From NCBI GenBank assembly GCA_017478225.1, contig JAFVDX010000002.1, forward strand, positions 62,001 to 126,000: DNA of 64,000 nt, written 5' to 3'. The notes beneath the pieces are model-generated. The model had not been told where the DNA came from. It saw only the letters and a list, made by a program, of their open reading frames with translations, and ran no database searches. The stretch comes from Paludibacteraceae bacterium. Lineage in GTDB: Bacteria > Bacteroidota > Bacteroidia > Bacteroidales > Paludibacteraceae. Made by a program: the position numbers and the translations under genes. Of the stretch, positions 61,001 through 64,000 are shown one piece after another. How positions within the stretch are numbered: position 1 is the first letter of the stretch; each line of letters starts with the position of its first letter.

Positions 61001-61009
61001 AATAATTTA

Positions 61010-61041
61010 TTTGTAGGTATAAATCCTTTTTAGTAATTTTG
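61010..61041 (+). promoter_or_regulatory. Promoter of serC-serA
   Basis: -33 TTTG at 61010-61013, 20-bp spacer, -7 TAATTTTG at 61034-61041; ATG at 61082. Confidence 0.78.
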
Positions 61042-61081
61042 CACCATAGTTTTGGGAATATAAATTAAAAATAACAATACG

Positions 61082-62170
61082 ATGAAAAAGTATAATTTCA
61101 ATGCGGGACCAAGTATTCTTCCCGCCGAGGTGATTAAACAAACAGCAGAGGCTGTGTTAGACTTCCAGGGTGAGGGACTATCTATTTTAGAGATTTCTCA
61201 CCGTGCAAAATACTTTCAACCGGTAATGGACGAAGCCACTGCATTAATGAAAGAAGTGTTCCATATACCTGAGGGATATAGTGTTATATATCTCGGTGGT
61301 GGCGCTTCGCTGCAGTTCTGTATGGTTCCCTTCAACTTGATGGAAAATAAGTCGGCATATCTCAATACGGGTGTGTGGGCTAAAAAAGCATTGAAAGAAG
61401 CCAAAGCATTTGGAGAGGCTGTTGAAGTTGCATCCTCTGCTGACTCTAATTACACCTTCATTCCTACTGATTACGAGGTGCCGCAAGATGCTCAGTATTT
61501 CCATATCACCACTAACAACACAATATATGGAACTGAGTTGAGCGACAAAAAATTGGCTGATATTTACAAAAAAAGAGGTAATGTGCCATTGGTGGCTGAT
61601 ATGTCCTCTGATGTCTTGTCAAGACCTATTGACATCAGTCAGTATGGCTTGATTTATGGCGGAGCTCAAAAGAATTTAGCGCCTGCCGGTGTCACCTTCG
61701 TTATAGTAAAAGATGAGTTGCTCGGTAAGGTAACAAGACATATACCTACTATGCTTGATTATCGCACTCATATCGATGGCGGTAGTATGTTCAACACACC
61801 TCCTGTACTCCCAGTCTATAGCGCTATGCTTACCTTGAGATGGCTAAAAGCAAATGGTGGAGTAGAGGCTGCTGAGAAACGAAATATCGAAAAAGCAGCA
61901 TTACTTTACGACTGCATCGATAATTCAAAGATTTTTGTTGGTACTGCTAAAGAAGAAGACCGTTCAAAAATGAATGTATGCTTCGTCTTAAAACCTGAGT
62001 ATCAAGATTTACAAGACGATTTCTTCAAATATGCTACCGCCAAAGGAATGGTCGGCATAAAAGGACATCGTTCTGTTGGTGGCTTTCGCGCTTCTCTTTA
62101 TAATGCTATGGATTTAGAGGGAGTTAAAGCATTGGTTGATTGCATCAAATCATACGAAAACCAATTATAA
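61082..62170 (+). CDS. serC: Phosphoserine aminotransferase
   Basis: 362 residues of the class V, PLP-dependent aminotransferase fold. [16 protein letters not shown] at the start, [14 protein letters not shown] for phosphate binding, [12 protein letters not shown], and the PLP Lys in [12 protein letters not shown] near 198; [12 protein letters not shown] near the end. It converts 3-phosphohydroxypyruvate to phosphoserine. It is co-transcribed with serA downstream. Confidence 0.95.
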   Translation: MKKYNFNAGPSILPAEVIKQTAEAVLDFQGEGLSILEISHRAKYFQPVMDEATALMKEVFHIPEGYSVIYLGGGASLQFCMVPFNLMENKSAYLNTGVWAKKALKEAKAFGEAVEVASSADSNYTFIPTDYEVPQDAQYFHITTNNTIYGTELSDKKLADIYKKRGNVPLVADMSSDVLSRPIDISQYGLIYGGAQKNLAPAGVTFVIVKDELLGKVTRHIPTMLDYRTHIDGGSMFNTPPVLPVYSAMLTLRWLKANGGVEAAEKRNIEKAALLYDCIDNSKIFVGTAKEEDRSKMNVCFVLKPEYQDLQDDFFKYATAKGMVGIKGHRSVGGFRASLYNAMDLEGVKALVDCIKSYENQL

Positions 62171-62261
62171 TCTAATAATGGGATATTATACTTATAGAAC
62201 TCCGGATTCATATAATAAAACTACGCCTAAAAGCGTTTTTTATACAACACTTGTAGAAAAT

Positions 62262-63176
62262 ATGAAAATACTTGTAGCAACAGAAAAACCTTTTGCAGCA
62301 GTTGCTGTTGAAGGTATTCGCAAAGAAATAGAAGCAGCAGGTTATCAATTACGCTTGCTCGAAAAATACACCGATAAGAAGCAATTGTTAGACGCAATCG
62401 CTGATGCTGATGCACTTATTATTCGTTCAGATGTAATAGATAATGAGGTGTTTGAGGCTGCTAAACGCCTAAAAATTGTTGTTCGTGCAGGGGCAGGATA
62501 TGATAATATAGATTTACCATCTGCCACAGCACATGGTGTAGTGGCAATGAACACACCCGGACAGAACAGTAATGCCGTGGCTGAATTGGCTTTAGGACTG
62601 ATGGTCTTTGCCGTACGAAATTTTTACAATGGCAAAAGCGGAAGCGAATTGAAAGGTAAAACTCTCGGCATTCATGCTTTCGGTAATGTAGGCAGAAATG
62701 TAGCGCGAATAGCACAAGGATTCGGGATGAATGTAATTGCTTACGACGCTTACTGCCCAGATGAGGCTATGATTGCCGCCAATGTCCAACCCGTACATTC
62801 CGCCGAAGAACTATATCAGAAATCAAACATCGTCTCTCTGCATATTCCCGCTACGGCAGAAACTAAAGAAAGTATCAACTTTAAGTTGTTAAACCAAATG
62901 CCACAAGGGGCCATATTGGTTAATACTGCTCGTAAAGAGGTGATAAATGAACCTGAACTCGTCAAGTTAATGCGAGAGCGCGACGATTTCAAATATCTCA
63001 CCGATATCATGCCTGCGGCTGACGAACAACTTAAACAATTTGAAGGAAGATATTTTTCTACTCCTAAAAAGATGGGGGCACAGACTGCTGAAGCAAATAT
63101 CAATGCCGGAATCGCTGCTGCAAAGCAAATCGTGGATTTCTTTACTACCGGTAATACTCGATTCAAAGTGAACTAA
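62262..63176 (+). CDS. serA: D-3-phosphoglycerate dehydrogenase (Bacteroidota Lys-type)
   Basis: 304 residues from the ATG at 62262 (MKILVATEKPF, the family start). Upstream in-frame ATGs at 62178 and 62136 would add 28 or 42 residues; the second overlaps serC. GAGYDNIDL, GIHAFGNVGRNVARI (NAD-binding) and VNTARKEVINE (catalytic Arg and Glu side) are seen. In place of the usual TPHIG His, the sequence reads STPKKMGAQTAEAN, the Lys-bearing form also found in Entamoeba and other Bacteroidales enzymes. There is no ACT domain. It catalyses the first step of serine synthesis. Confidence 0.92.
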   Translation: MKILVATEKPFAAVAVEGIRKEIEAAGYQLRLLEKYTDKKQLLDAIADADALIIRSDVIDNEVFEAAKRLKIVVRAGAGYDNIDLPSATAHGVVAMNTPGQNSNAVAELALGLMVFAVRNFYNGKSGSELKGKTLGIHAFGNVGRNVARIAQGFGMNVIAYDAYCPDEAMIAANVQPVHSAEELYQKSNIVSLHIPATAETKESINFKLLNQMPQGAILVNTARKEVINEPELVKLMRERDDFKYLTDIMPAADEQLKQFEGRYFSTPKKMGAQTAEANINAGIAAAKQIVDFFTTGNTRFKVN

Positions 63177-63212
63177 TACTGCTAGCATATCAGGATTGTA
63201 AACTCAACCAGA

Positions 63213-64000
63213 TTGAAAAGATTATTTTCCATATTGTTTTCACTTGCCTTCGTATTACTATCATACGCCGAGGTTAATATCTCTGTCACTAATGGGAAGT
63301 CAATATTGCTGGATGACCCTTCAGGCGTTGATTATGTGTTTATATTCAGCGATTTGGCTGAGGCCGAGATGACAACTGCTGACAGCAACCCTCAGTGGTG
63401 GAGAATGGAAGGCATGGATTCGGTGATGGTAAGCAATGCTGCTGATTTCTTTCCTAAAGACACCGCGGTAACTACAACATACATTCTTCACACCGACGAG
63501 GGCCGGGTAGTGTTTGCTGTGGTTGATTATGGTAGGCTAAAAGTGGAAATAGATGATATTGAAGTCGATTTGCAATATGAGAATATATGTGAGGAAACCA
63601 AACTCAATATCAAAGGAAAAGTACCGCAGTTGTATTATTTCAATCAATATGGGGCAAAAAAAGAAATTGACCGCAAAGGTGAAATCACTTATTCTTCTTT
63701 AGGTTGGAGCGGAGAACAATGGGAAGATTCTCTGTGTGTAGAATCAATTTATCTGCCTGATATAGACGCTTCCCACCCATCATACATAATTGTGGGAGCA
63801 CCTTTGTGCAATACTCAATTTGCACTTGTCGCCGACCAATATGCCAAACAACTTGACATCGAGACCGACACTGTTTATTCTCTGCTCTTTGAAGCCTGTG
63901 CTTCCGCTGCACACATAACAAGTATTACTACCGTTAGAGGTACTGCTCAAGAAAATCAGATGACCAACGAGGTGGAGAGACCTGTTGATGAGGCGCAACT
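63213..64000 (+). CDS. Secreted protein of unknown function, 5' part
   Basis: Open to the end of the window, 262 codons. The frame is closed upstream at 63183-63185 and contains no ATG before a TTG at 63213, which gives KRLFSILFSLAFVLLSYA, a good signal peptide; TTG is therefore the likely start. The mature part begins EVNISVTNGKSILLDDPSG, with several beta-rich segments and two Trp-rich stretches (NPQWWRME). It has the look of Bacteroidota surface proteins with repeated Ig-like or PKD domains, but no domain is recognised. It follows serA by 36 bp. Confidence 0.6.
   Translation, partial: MKRLFSILFSLAFVLLSYAEVNISVTNGKSILLDDPSGVDYVFIFSDLAEAEMTTADSNPQWWRMEGMDSVMVSNAADFFPKDTAVTTTYILHTDEGRVVFAVVDYGRLKVEIDDIEVDLQYENICEETKLNIKGKVPQLYYFNQYGAKKEIDRKGEITYSSLGWSGEQWEDSLCVESIYLPDIDASHPSYIIVGAPLCNTQFALVADQYAKQLDIETDTVYSLLFEACASAAHITSITTVRGTAQENQMTNEVERPVDEAQ

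Noticed and set aside
62136..62262. Upstream in-frame start for serA
   Set aside because: The extra 28-42 residues are not part of the family; MKILVATEKPF at 62262 is the conserved N-terminus and the longer version overlaps serC.
1..64000. tRNA or rRNA genes
   Set aside because: No T-loop plus acceptor pairing was found on either strand; GTTCGAA matches at 6936 and 26791 lie in a gene and in AT-rich spacer without cloverleaf potential.

Overview
The window is an A+T-rich stretch of a Bacteroidota chromosome, most likely order Bacteroidales. The lineage call rests on the -33 TTTG / -7 TAnnTTTG promoters (often TAATTTTGC), the bamD-rpoZ-coaBC cluster, a PorE-like OmpA lipoprotein, the V-ATPase-associated DUF2764 gene, a Lys-type serA next to serC, DUF4954 and DUF1015. 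No tRNA, rRNA or CRISPR array was seen; one class A RNase P RNA is present.

Layout. 1-4.3 kb: leuS 3' end, then a deacetylase-like gene, two FemAB-like acyltransferase domains and a DUF354 glycosyltransferase-like gene. 4.4-10.4 kb: DUF456 membrane protein, an amidase-rlmD-membrane protein operon on the minus strand, and a divergent DUF1893 lipoprotein sharing a palindromic promoter region. 10.4-31.5 kb: a large surface-polysaccharide locus, all on the plus strand apart from the IS transposase. It holds a Wzt-type ABC ATPase, a CDP-glycerol-type transferase, nine GT2-type glycosyltransferases, other glycosyltransferases, an Asp/Glu racemase, a deacetylase, a nucleotidyltransferase-kinase fusion, an acetyltransferase, a Wzy-like polymerase and one IS4-type element. 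31.5-38.4 kb: XRE regulator, folA-thyA, an isolated V-ATPase subunit E plus DUF2764 pair, a methyltransferase and ettA. 38.5-45.4 kb, minus strand: AspT-like transporter, a 51-codon ORF, a membrane TPR-AraC regulator, rnz, DUF4954. 45.6-54.7 kb: bactofilin, DUF1015, PorE-like lipoprotein, then on the minus strand a GT4, a deacetylase-like protein, a carboxyltransferase and a CBM9-like protein. 54.9-64 kb: bamD-rpoZ-coaBC, rnpB, YihY/BrkB, CobW-type GTPase, serC-serA and the start of a secreted protein.

The most interesting signal is a set of long G/C homopolymer tracts (7 to 10 bases) inside surface-polysaccharide and related genes. Three of them currently break or truncate reading frames that a one-base gain would restore: a two-domain FemAB protein, the racemase and a glycosyltransferase. 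Three others sit in frame in a deacetylase, a sugar-kinase-like fusion and a methyltransferase. This looks like slipped-strand phase variation of surface glycans, although homopolymer miscalling must be excluded.

Two further structures are not explained by genes. One is a family of about 155-166 bp inverted-repeat elements (MITE-like) in intergenic spaces at 31.6, 57.3, 59.2-59.5 and 60.8 kb, with decayed relatives inside the polysaccharide locus. The other is a set of degenerate 9-bp-period tandem arrays that fill many intergenic gaps between 34 and 55 kb. Decay or variation is also visible as a nonsense codon in an acetyltransferase, a 2-bp frameshift in the IS transposase and a hairpin insertion inside a glycosyltransferase gene.
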